DNA of 64,000 bases. Source: Flavobacteriales bacterium (GTDB lineage Bacteria; Bacteroidota; Bacteroidia; Flavobacteriales_F; PHOS-HE28). Each line of letters opens with the position of its first letter. Positions within the stretch are counted from its first letter, which is position 1. The stretch covers positions 124,001 to 188,000 of the forward strand of contig JADJCS010000007.1 of NCBI GenBank assembly GCA_016703105.1, given 5' to 3'. This document shows positions 33,236 to 41,283 of the stretch, in pieces. Position numbers and translations under genes: made by a program. The notes beneath the pieces are model-generated. The model saw nothing but the letters and a program-made list of their open reading frames with translations. It did not search any database and had not been told where the DNA came from.

Positions 33236-34630
33236 TCAGCCTTCGCTGCACATCTTCGCCGGGTCCACCCACTTGTCGAAATCCTCGGCGGTGACGTGGC
33301 CGAGCGCCAGCGCTGCGGCCTTGAGCGTGGTGCCTTCCTTGTGCGCCTTCTTGGCGATCTCGGCCGCCTTGTAGTAGCCGATGTGCGGGTTGAGGCTGGT
33401 CACAAGCATCAATGAGTTCTCGAGGTGACGCTTGATCACCTCCTTGTTCGGCTCGATGCCTTCCGCACAGCGGTCGTTGAAGCTCACGCAGGCATCACCG
33501 AGCAGGCGCGCGCTCTGTAGCACGTTGGCGGCGATCAGCGGCTTGAAGACGTTCAACTCGAAGTGGCCCTGCATCCCACCGATGCTCACGGCCACATCAT
33601 TGCCGATCACTTGCGCGCAGACCATGGTGAGCGCTTCCGGCTGCGTGGGGTTCACCTTGCCGGGCATGATGGAGGAACCGGGTTCGTTATCGGGGATCAC
33701 CAGTTCACCGATGCCGCTGCGTGGGCCGCTGCTGAGGATGCGTATGTCGTTGGCGATCTTCATAAGGGATACGGCGAGGCGCTTCAGCGCACCGCTCAGT
33801 TCCACCATCGCATCGTGCGCGGCGAGTGATTCGAACTTGTTCGGCGCGGTGATGAAGGGTAGGCCGGTCAGCTCGGCGATCTTCTTCGCCACCAGCACGC
33901 TGTAGCCCTTCGGAGCGTTGAGGCCCGTGCCCACGGCGGTGCCGCCGAGCGCCAGTTCCCGCACCATCTCCAGGGCGTTGTTCACCGCGCGGATGCCGTT
34001 GTCCAGTTGCTGCACGTAGCCGCTGAACTCCTGGCCGAGGGTGAGCGGCGTGGCGTCCATGAAGTGCGTGCGGCCGGTCTTCACGATGCTGGCGAAATCC
34101 TTCGCCTTCTTGTCCAGTGTGTCGCGCAGTTTCTTCACTCCCGGCAGTGTGACCTCCGCGGTCAGTTTGTAGGCCGCGATGTGCATCGCGGTGGGATAGG
34201 TATCGTTGCTGCTCTGGCTCTTGTTGACGTCGTCGTTCGGGTTGAGCACCTTCTGCTCATCGGCGAGTTTGCCACCGTTCACCACGTGCGCGCGGTAGGC
34301 GATCACCTCGTTCACGTTCATGTTGCTCTGCGTGCCGCTGCCGGTCTGCCAGATCACCAAGGGGAACTGGTCATCGAGCGCCCCGGTGAGGATCTCGTCA
34401 CACACCTTGCCGATCAGGTCGCTCTTCTCCTGTGGCAACTTGCCGAGCTCCACGTTCGTGAGCGCTGCGGCCTTCTTCAGGTAGGCGAAGGCATGTACGA
34501 TCTCGCGCGGCATGCTGCCCGGCGGGCCGATCTTGAAGTTGTTGCGGCTGCGCTCGGTCTGCGCGCCCCAGTACTTGTCGGCGGGGACCTTCACCTCGCC
34601 CATCGTGTCCTTTTCGATCCGGTATTCCAT
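33236..34630 (-). CDS. fumC: Fumarate hydratase class II
   Basis: 464 residues. It interconverts fumarate and malate in the TCA cycle, without an iron-sulfur cluster. The superfamily signature GSSIMPGKVNPTQPEA is at about residues 319-334, SGSGTQSNMNVNEV near 98-111 and TGRTHFMDATP near 187-197, with the length usual for the class. The fumarase start MEYRIEKDTMGEVKVP is standard. An imperfect inverted repeat separates it from prfB upstream. Confidence 0.96.
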   Translation of the reverse strand: MEYRIEKDTMGEVKVPADKYWGAQTERSRNNFKIGPPGSMPREIVHAFAYLKKAAALTNVELGKLPQEKSDLIGKVCDEILTGALDDQFPLVIWQTGSGTQSNMNVNEVIAYRAHVVNGGKLADEQKVLNPNDDVNKSQSSNDTYPTAMHIAAYKLTAEVTLPGVKKLRDTLDKKAKDFASIVKTGRTHFMDATPLTLGQEFSGYVQQLDNGIRAVNNALEMVRELALGGTAVGTGLNAPKGYSVLVAKKIAELTGLPFITAPNKFESLAAHDAMVELSGALKRLAVSLMKIANDIRILSSGPRSGIGELVIPDNEPGSSIMPGKVNPTQPEALTMVCAQVIGNDVAVSIGGMQGHFELNVFKPLIAANVLQSARLLGDACVSFNDRCAEGIEPNKEVIKRHLENSLMLVTSLNPHIGYYKAAEIAKKAHKEGTTLKAAALALGHVTAEDFDKWVDPAKMCSEG

Positions 34631-34637
34631 GAACTCA

Positions 34638-34713
34638 GTTGTCAGTTGTTCGTTGCCAGTTGTCCGTCATGGTGGTCGGCGCCCCGACAACTACCATCTG
34701 ACAACCGACAACC
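34638..34713. repeat. Imperfect inverted repeat rich in GTTGTC/GACAAC
   Basis: The 87-bp gap between fumC and prfB holds GTTGTCAGTTGTTCG on the left and CTGACAACCGACAAC on the right, with further GTTG/CAAC copies between and GGCGCC near the centre. It would fold into a REP-like stem-loop. No second full copy was seen in the window. Confidence 0.45.
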
Positions 34714-34717
34714 ATCA

Positions 34718-35815
34718 TCACACCTTCTGTGATTGCCCCTGCTGCATCAGAAATGCTTTCAGGAACTCATCGATGTATCCGTTCAGCACATCGTCCACGC
34801 TGCTGGTCTCGTGTTCGGTGCGCACATCCTTCACTAGCTTGTAGGGCTGTAGCACATAATTGCGGATCTGGCTGCCCCACTCGATCTTCTTCTTGCCCGC
34901 CTCGATCTCGCTGCGCTTGCTGCGGCGCCGTTCCAGTTCGGCCTCGTAGAGCTGGCTCTTCAGCAGTTGCAGGGCCTTGGTCTTGTTGTCCAGCTGGCTG
35001 CGGGTCTCGGTGTTCTCGATCACGATGCCTGTGGGCGCGTGGCGCAGGCGCACGCCGGTCTCCACCTTGTTCACGTTCTGTCCACCGGCACCGCCGCTGC
35101 GGAAGGTATCCCAGGTGATGTCCGCCGGATTGATGTCGATGTCGATGGTCTCGTCCACCAGCGGGAACACGTACACGCTCACGAAACTCGTATGGCGCCG
35201 CGCATTGCTGTCGAACGGACTGATGCGCACCAAGCGATGCACGCCGTTCTCCCCTTTCAGCATGCCGAAGGCGAACTCGCCGTCCACCTCCATGGTGGCC
35301 TGCTTGATGCCCGCTGCGTCACCATCCTGGTAATCAAGGATCCGCGTCTTGTAGCCGTTCTTCTCCGCCCACATGCGGTACATGCGCAGGAGCATCAAGG
35401 CCCAATCGTTGCTCTCGGTGCCCCCGGCGCCGCTGGTGATCTGCACCACGGCGCTCAGCGGGTCCTCCTCCGCGCTGAGCATGTTCTTGAACTCGAGTTC
35501 TTCCAACGCTTCGCTGGCCTTCTTGAACTGGGCGTCGAGTTCTTCCTCGGGCACATCTTTGCTCTTGAAGAAGTCGTAGGTCACCTCCAGGTCGTCCACT
35601 TCGCGCTTCACGCCTTCGAAGAGCTCCACCCAACGTTTGATCTCGCGGATCTTCTGCATCACTCCGCGGGCCTTCTTCTGGTCGTTCCAGAAGTCGGGGT
35701 CCTGGGTGTACTTCTCCTCCTCCAGGATCCGCCCGCGCTTCTCCTCGACGTCCAGAAAGCCTTTGAGGGCTTCGAGGCGTTCCTTCAATCCGGTGATCTT
35801 GTCGATGGTGACCAT
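34718..35815 (-). CDS. prfB: Peptide chain release factor 2
   Basis: 365 residues. GGQ tripeptide in RSGGAGGQNVNK (about 237-248) and the stop-codon-reading SPF motif in ISPFDSNARR (about 198-207). It releases peptides at UGA and UAA. The N-terminal region LKGFLDVEEK reads straight through in one frame where many bacteria have an in-frame UGA and programmed +1 shift, so this gene has no autoregulatory frameshift. TACTTTTG at 35871-35878 is the -7 box, leaving a leader of about 55 bases. Confidence 0.95.
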   Translation of the reverse strand: MVTIDKITGLKERLEALKGFLDVEEKRGRILEEEKYTQDPDFWNDQKKARGVMQKIREIKRWVELFEGVKREVDDLEVTYDFFKSKDVPEEELDAQFKKASEALEELEFKNMLSAEEDPLSAVVQITSGAGGTESNDWALMLLRMYRMWAEKNGYKTRILDYQDGDAAGIKQATMEVDGEFAFGMLKGENGVHRLVRISPFDSNARRHTSFVSVYVFPLVDETIDIDINPADITWDTFRSGGAGGQNVNKVETGVRLRHAPTGIVIENTETRSQLDNKTKALQLLKSQLYEAELERRRSKRSEIEAGKKKIEWGSQIRNYVLQPYKLVKDVRTEHETSSVDDVLNGYIDEFLKAFLMQQGQSQKV

Positions 35816-35870
35816 GGGCGCCAGCGCTGGCTGGGGGGCTTTGAGCGCACTGCTTTGGGCAGGCAGGCGG

Positions 35871-35878
35871 CAAAAGTA
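35871..35878 (-). promoter_or_regulatory. -7 element TACTTTTG of prfB
   Basis: Exact TAnnTTTG on the minus strand, 56 bases upstream of the prfB ATG; it lies in the recX-prfB gap. Confidence 0.55.
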
Positions 35879-35900
35879 AGCGGGGCGCGGTGTTGGGGGA

Positions 35901-36362
35901 TCAGTCCTCCTCCCGCCCCATCGCCGCCCGCACCAGATCGGGTTCGAAGCCGCGGCCGATCAGGTAGCGCAACGCGCGCATGCCGCGCAGTGGTTCGGGC
36001 ACGCTGCTCAGTTTCTGCATTTGCTTCCGCAGCAAATTCACGAGCATCGTCCGGTACTCGCCCACATCAATGGCCTGCAAGCCGAATCGGATGCACGGCG
36101 CCGAAACGCGCTTCTGCTGCAAAGCCTGCTGGATCTTCCGTCGCCCCCAGCCCTTCTGCCGGAACTTGCTCACGGCGAAATGCTCCGCGAAGCGCTTCTC
36201 ATCCAGGTAGCGCTCGGCGATCAAGCGTGCGATGATGGGCTCGACCTCGCCCTTATGCGCACCCCATCCGTACAGCTTATCGCGCACCTCCTGCTGGCAG
36301 CGCTCCTGCCGGGCGCAATAGGCACGGGCTTTTGAAAGTGCTTCAGGAACGGGAGCGGCCAT
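35901..36362 (-). CDS. recX: RecX family regulator of RecA
   Basis: 153 residues of helical repeats with the family motifs YLDEKRFAEHFAVSKFRQKGWGRRKI (about 52-77, quoted in part: LDEKRFAEHF, KGWGRRKI) and a final GFEPDLVRAAM. RecX binds RecA filaments and limits recombination. The gene is separated by 34 bp from the end of the LRR-protein gene upstream and by 85 bp from the start of prfB downstream, all on the minus strand. A GATCTTCG sits a few bases before the ATG as a weak -7 box. Confidence 0.9.
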   Translation of the reverse strand: MAAPVPEALSKARAYCARQERCQQEVRDKLYGWGAHKGEVEPIIARLIAERYLDEKRFAEHFAVSKFRQKGWGRRKIQQALQQKRVSAPCIRFGLQAIDVGEYRTMLVNLLRKQMQKLSSVPEPLRGMRALRYLIGRGFEPDLVRAAMGREED

Positions 36363-36396
36363 GGGACGAAGATCGTCACCGTGTCCGGTCTCCTAC

Positions 36397-38853
36397 TCAC
36401 CGCTTCACCACATGCGCCGTCCAGAGATCGGTGGTGGTGCGCACTTGCACAGCATACACACCGGCGTGCCAACCGTCCGTATCCAGCGTCAGCGCTGGAC
36501 CGTTCATAGTCGCCTGATATATCATGCGCCCGGCCGCATCGAGCACACGCACGTCGGCATCCTCGACCGAGAAGGCGAGACGTAATTGCAGAAGGTCATC
36601 CACGGGATTGGGGGCCAGCCACAGTTCGCCTGCATCCTTGCCTTCCACGGCGGTCTGCACTTCCACGGCGAACACACTGGGCGGTGTGATCACCGGCGCA
36701 TTGAAGTCGAAGTAGATGTTGGCGATGTTGGTCACCGTCTCCCCAGGAAGCAGCCCGGTCACCGGAGCGATCCGGAATTTCGCATACCCGTGGCTGCCCG
36801 GCTCGTCGCTGGTACTGTCCGGCAGCATGATGTCTTCGAACACGATGTTCAGCACGCCATCATCCAGGTACCAGGAGCAGGAATGTGAGCTGCCGATGAA
36901 GTGCAGGCTATCCTGCACAAGACCGGGTGGCAGTGTATCGGTGATCACCACGCGCTCGGCCAGGTAGGTGCCCGTGTTCTGGAAGCGGATGGTATAGGTG
37001 AGCGGCGTGCCGGCCAGGAGCTCGGGCACATCCATGGTGGGCGGGTCCACCAGCTTGTCGTTGGGGTCGTAGCTGCCGAACACCACGAACGGGAGCTGGG
37101 CCGCATTGTCCGCAGGTGTTGGGTCGGAGCCGGGGATGGTCGCGGCCGCGGCATGCAGGCCCGGTGTACCGATCGGCGTGTTCGCCGGCACATACAAATG
37201 CACTTGCACCTGCACGCTGCTGCCGGGCAATAGGTTGGTGAACGACCAACTCAACGTGTTGCCCACGATGCTGGCGGGCACCGTGCTGGCGGATGTGTAG
37301 GTGAACGCCGGTTCGTACGTCAACTCCAGGGTGGCATCCGTGGGCGAGGTGCCTTGATGCGTGAGCGTACACCAGACCGTATGAGGAAAGCCAGGACGGG
37401 CGAGGTTCGAGGTAAGATCCACGCGCACATCCGTGGTCCCCGGGATCGGTGCGTAGCCGATATCGATCAGGCTATCCACTTGCAGCGGTGTACTGATGGT
37501 GATCGCGTAGGGCGCCGTGGTGTGGTTGTAATAGAGCACGTTCGTGCCGTCCACCACAAACGCACCTGTATCGAGTGCCAGCATGTAACGGCCGTCATTG
37601 TCCGCTCCGGCAAGGTGCGTGCCCGGAGTTCCGATCACCTGGGCGAGGGGGAATGGCGGCTCACCCGGATCGCGCGTACCGTTCGCATTGTCGTCCCGGA
37701 AGACATGGCCCGTCACGCCCTCGGTGGTGGGACAGTCCGGGGTATTGATCAAGTTGCAGATCGGGAAGTCATCCGCATTGGAAGCGGCGTTCAAATTGGG
37801 CGGCAGGTTCGGGATGCAGGTGGTAGTGGCGGACACCTTCCACTCCGTGACCGAGGATGGCACATAAGGGTAGCAGTCGAAAAGCGTGTTCTCGGTGTTG
37901 AGGTAGGTGAGCGAGGACGGCAGCGGCGGCAACTGCGGCACATTGTTCATGTAGGTGGCCTGAAGCCGCTCCAATCCCGCTGGCAATGCAGGGATCGAGG
38001 TGACGTTCGCCAGGTTGTTCAGCAGCAGTTCGCGCAAGGTGCTGGGCAATGGAGGTATGATGGATCCCAAGGTGGCCCCTCCGTATTCCAGCACCTCCAG
38101 TGTCGGCGGCAGCGCGGGAAGGTCCGGCAGCAGGGGCACCACGGTGGTCACATGCAGTTCCTTCAGCCCGGCGGGTAGCGGACCCAGCACCGCGAGATGC
38201 AAGTTGCTTCCGCAGCTCAAGTAGATCAGACTGTCCGGCAGCACGGGCAGGGCCGGAATGTCCGTTTGCGACACGTTCATGTGGCGCAGTTCGTTCGGTA
38301 GCGCCGGCAACGATGTCACCGCCTGGTTGCGTTGCACATCCAGATGGCGTAGCGTGGATGGAAGAGCCGGCAATGTGTCGAGGTAATGTCCGTACAGATC
38401 CAGGTATTCCAGATAGGGCGGCAGCGTATCGATCACATCAATGGACTGCAGGCCTGCCGTTGGGTTCCAATACCAATCGTTGCGGATGCTCGGCTCGCGC
38501 AGGGAATCGGGCCAGTGGTCCACGTAGCGGATGCGTGTCTCCGAAAAATCCAGGTGAATGGTGCGCAAGGTGTTCGGCAGATCGGTGAGGGTGTCCTCAT
38601 AGCCGTAGTTCAGGCCCAGCACCTCCAGGTTCACGAAGAAGCGGATGCCATCGATGCTGTAGCTCCCGTTGGCATCCAGCACGGTAAGGGCGATCACATC
38701 GGGGTGCAGCGTGTCCAGCACGTTCCCGCTTATGGCGTTCGGCACCGCGTCCAGTAGTTTGTCCAGGAAGTCAGGATCATTGATCACGTACTGCGCCTTG
38801 CCACTGAGGGGCATAAGACCAATAGCGAGGACGAAGGCCGCGAAGTATCTCAT
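36397..38853 (-). CDS. T9SS-secreted protein with LPxLPxxL leucine-rich repeats
   Basis: 818 residues from the ATG at 38853, which opens a signal peptide (FVLAIGLMPLSGKAQ). Residues about 120-390 hold ten or so repeats of the form LPALPxxLxxLxV, like the YopM/IpaH-type bacterial leucine-rich repeat. Then come an SdrD-B-like segment (VTGHVFRDDNANGTRDPGE, about 418-436), two Ig/DUF11-like domains with TYTIRFQNTGTYLAERVV, and a T9SS sorting domain (VLDAAGRMIYQA, AGVYAVQV). A surface binding protein is inferred. The upstream extension to 38994 lacks a signal and is rejected. Confidence 0.82.
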   Translation of the reverse strand: MRYFAAFVLAIGLMPLSGKAQYVINDPDFLDKLLDAVPNAISGNVLDTLHPDVIALTVLDANGSYSIDGIRFFVNLEVLGLNYGYEDTLTDLPNTLRTIHLDFSETRIRYVDHWPDSLREPSIRNDWYWNPTAGLQSIDVIDTLPPYLEYLDLYGHYLDTLPALPSTLRHLDVQRNQAVTSLPALPNELRHMNVSQTDIPALPVLPDSLIYLSCGSNLHLAVLGPLPAGLKELHVTTVVPLLPDLPALPPTLEVLEYGGATLGSIIPPLPSTLRELLLNNLANVTSIPALPAGLERLQATYMNNVPQLPPLPSSLTYLNTENTLFDCYPYVPSSVTEWKVSATTTCIPNLPPNLNAASNADDFPICNLINTPDCPTTEGVTGHVFRDDNANGTRDPGEPPFPLAQVIGTPGTHLAGADNDGRYMLALDTGAFVVDGTNVLYYNHTTAPYAITISTPLQVDSLIDIGYAPIPGTTDVRVDLTSNLARPGFPHTVWCTLTHQGTSPTDATLELTYEPAFTYTSASTVPASIVGNTLSWSFTNLLPGSSVQVQVHLYVPANTPIGTPGLHAAAATIPGSDPTPADNAAQLPFVVFGSYDPNDKLVDPPTMDVPELLAGTPLTYTIRFQNTGTYLAERVVITDTLPPGLVQDSLHFIGSSHSCSWYLDDGVLNIVFEDIMLPDSTSDEPGSHGYAKFRIAPVTGLLPGETVTNIANIYFDFNAPVITPPSVFAVEVQTAVEGKDAGELWLAPNPVDDLLQLRLAFSVEDADVRVLDAAGRMIYQATMNGPALTLDTDGWHAGVYAVQVRTTTDLWTAHVVKR

Positions 38854-39038
38854 GCTGGTGCTTGTTCGACCAATGGACGGAACAAAAGGTATTGCGTTGC
38901 CTCCGTGAAGCTTGCGGCGAAGGCGAGCAGCATTCCGGAGGATCCTCAAGGGCCCGACCGCGCCGACACATAGCGGCAATAGCGGGAATACCATCTCGCA
39001 ATACAGCCTTGGACGAAGGCGGCGTGGACTGAAGGTGG

Positions 39039-40349
39039 TTACGGCAGTTGTGCTGCACGCGTCGCCGTGGGCACCACCCCGCCCACGCTGGTGAGGATCG
39101 GATCCCTGTCGTTGAACGAGCCTGCGTACTTCACGGTGCCGTCCAAATTCACGTCGTTCGGGTTGTACACGCTCGGCAGCGTGCCGGTGGGCACCCCACC
39201 GCCAATGGCCACCAACAGCGGATCGCGGTCGTTACCGGCACCGGCGTACTTGATGGTGCCGTTCCCATTGGTATCACCTGGCCACAGCACGCGGTAGTTG
39301 TATAGGGTGTCCCCCACTTTGCGGGCGTTCACGCCCCAGGTGTTCGTAGCGGCAGCGGTGAAATCCACGCCAGTGTGCGCCGACGGTGTTGCCACAGGAG
39401 CGCTCAAGGCCACCGGCGTAGCCGTCATACACCCCAGATGGTTGCGGTGCCGCACGGCCACGTAGTAATTGCCGGGCGCTACGTTGAACGCGATGGCCGA
39501 AGTTCCGTCCGCTCCGTACACGGATCCCATTTGGCTGACCAACCCCTGCCGGGTGGCCACCACCACCGTTGGATCCATCGCAGAGCGAAGTTCCACGCGG
39601 ACCCAATCCACTGGTCCATCCAAGTTGTTGAAGCTCCACCACGCCGTCGGTGCTACCTCGCCACCACCACCGCCCGCCTGTGCATACCCAAGAGCCGTAT
39701 AGGGCTCCAGTGCCGGCAGCAGGTTCTGCAGGCGCAGGTTCGCCGGCATATACCCATTGGAATACGGCCCACCGAGCAGGAGGCGCACCCATAGAAAAGC
39801 AGTGGTAGCCAGCGGGCTGGTCTCTACCATCACATCGTCGAACCACGCGGTTGACGTGCCGTTCGCAGAGACTTCGAGCACGATGCAGAACTCCGCGTTC
39901 GGGTCGGAGGAATGATCCACCGGAGGCAGCACATGCGGGGGCACGGCAAAGGGTCTCCAACCTGTATTGCCTCCAATGGTGTAGTAAGCGTTCGAGCCGT
40001 AGGCGCTTCCATCGTTCAAGTGGACCCAGTCCAGCCATACGCGTTGGTTCACATCCGTATCGCTGGCCTTCATCCAGCTGGAGTAGCGGTAGGCCAGGGC
40101 GGAGTTGAACGGGATGGGATGATACACGCGGCGCACTGGGTTCAGCGGGTCCACCGCGAGCGCCAGAGCGTTCGCTCCGCTGGCCCCGGGCCCCAATGCG
40201 ATCGGCTGGCCATTGTCCTGCACCCAACCGTTCAGGCCGTTGGGCCCTTCAAAGTCGAAATGGTATTGCTGCGCCAGCAAAGGTGCTCCGCACAACACGG
40301 GCAACAGGCCAACGCACCACATCCCAAGGTAGCAGGCGGTGATCTTCAT
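39039..40349 (-). CDS. Secreted protein with two dockerin-like calcium motifs
   Basis: 436 residues from the ATG at 40349, opening a signal peptide (VGLLPVLCGAPLLAQ). The N-terminal half is a beta-sandwich of carbohydrate-binding type (YHFDFEGPNGLNGW start). The end has two near-identical 28-residue units, GDTNGNGTIKYAGAGNDRDP and NDVNLDGTVKYAGSFNDRDP, shaped like dockerin-type EF-hand loops (Asp/Asn at positions 1, 3, 5). No typical T9SS sorting domain follows them. Function unknown; probably extracellular. Confidence 0.75.
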   Translation of the reverse strand: MKITACYLGMWCVGLLPVLCGAPLLAQQYHFDFEGPNGLNGWVQDNGQPIALGPGASGANALALAVDPLNPVRRVYHPIPFNSALAYRYSSWMKASDTDVNQRVWLDWVHLNDGSAYGSNAYYTIGGNTGWRPFAVPPHVLPPVDHSSDPNAEFCIVLEVSANGTSTAWFDDVMVETSPLATTAFLWVRLLLGGPYSNGYMPANLRLQNLLPALEPYTALGYAQAGGGGGEVAPTAWWSFNNLDGPVDWVRVELRSAMDPTVVVATRQGLVSQMGSVYGADGTSAIAFNVAPGNYYVAVRHRNHLGCMTATPVALSAPVATPSAHTGVDFTAAATNTWGVNARKVGDTLYNYRVLWPGDTNGNGTIKYAGAGNDRDPLLVAIGGGVPTGTLPSVYNPNDVNLDGTVKYAGSFNDRDPILTSVGGVVPTATRAAQLP

Positions 40350-40510
40350 CGGTTCGGTGGTTCGGGTAGAAGACGGCGGGCCGCACCAGGCGTTGCCGCG
40401 AAGATCCACTTTCACGGCGGCACCACCATCCGGACCGGTATATACGGTCCATAACTCTGGGCGCATGCGGTGGCGCGAAGCTTCTATCTTGGTGGGGCAG
40501 CGCGCACCCC

Positions 40511-41173
40511 ATGGCCACCGCCCCGCTACACATCGCCGTGGTGGACGATCACCCCCTCGTCCGCAGAGGCTTCGTGGACATGCTGAGCGGCTGGCCCCAA
40601 GGCAAGGTGGTGGTGGAAGCCGCCAATGGCCTGGACTACGAGGAGCGCTGCGCGGAGGTGGGCCATATCCACCTGGCCGTGGTGGACCTGCGCATGCCCG
40701 TGCGCGATGGCTACGACACCATTGCCTGGATCACCCGCCACCAGCCGCGCACCAAAGCGCTCGCCCTTACCTACGACCCCTGCACGCACAGCGCACAGCG
40801 CGCGCTGCGCTGTGGGGCCCGGGCCTTCCTCGCCAAGGGCATCAGGCGCGAGGAACTGCAACGGGCCTTGCACACGGTGCATACCGCGGACTTCTACTAC
40901 AACACCTATGTGGATCGCGCCCTGCGCCGGCAAGTGGAGGAAGAGGCGGCCATGGCGCACCCGGACAAGCTCATCGCCAGCCTCACCCCGCGCGAAAAGG
41001 AGTTCCTCCTGCTCTACACCGCACCCGGCAGCCCCAGCATCGTGGAAGTGGGGCGACGCATGGGCCTCAAGCCGGAAAGTGCCGAAAAGCTGCGCCAGGC
41101 CGTGGTAAGGCGTCTCGGCATTTCCGACCGGGGGGAAATGGTGCGGTTCGTATTGGTACACGGGGTGAAGTGA
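40511..41173 (+). CDS. NarL/FixJ-type response regulator
   Basis: 220 residues. Receiver domain (7-125): acidic pair VVDDHP, phosphoacceptor in VVDLRMP (about Asp58), Lys in FLAKGI. C-terminal LuxR-like HTH (about 158-215) begins LTPREKEFLLLY, though the helix before recognition (PSIVEVGRRMGLKPESAEKLRQAV) departs from the usual pattern. No histidine kinase is adjacent, so it is an orphan here. A TATCTTGG element at 40485-40492 lies 18 bp upstream. Confidence 0.88.
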   Translation: MATAPLHIAVVDDHPLVRRGFVDMLSGWPQGKVVVEAANGLDYEERCAEVGHIHLAVVDLRMPVRDGYDTIAWITRHQPRTKALALTYDPCTHSAQRALRCGARAFLAKGIRREELQRALHTVHTADFYYNTYVDRALRRQVEEEAAMAHPDKLIASLTPREKEFLLLYTAPGSPSIVEVGRRMGLKPESAEKLRQAVVRRLGISDRGEMVRFVLVHGVK

Positions 41174-41283
41174 GCCCGCATGACTATCTACTCCGGCGGG
41201 CCGGAGACACTTTTTCCTCCGCGCAGGGTCACCGTATTCAGGTGCCGAAGCGTCTCGCGAAGGCAGCCCTCGGGACTCTGCGC

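Noticed and set aside
34007..34732. 241-codon open frame opposite fumC
   Set aside because: Antisense shadow of fumC; composition is typical of the complement and no family is recognisable.
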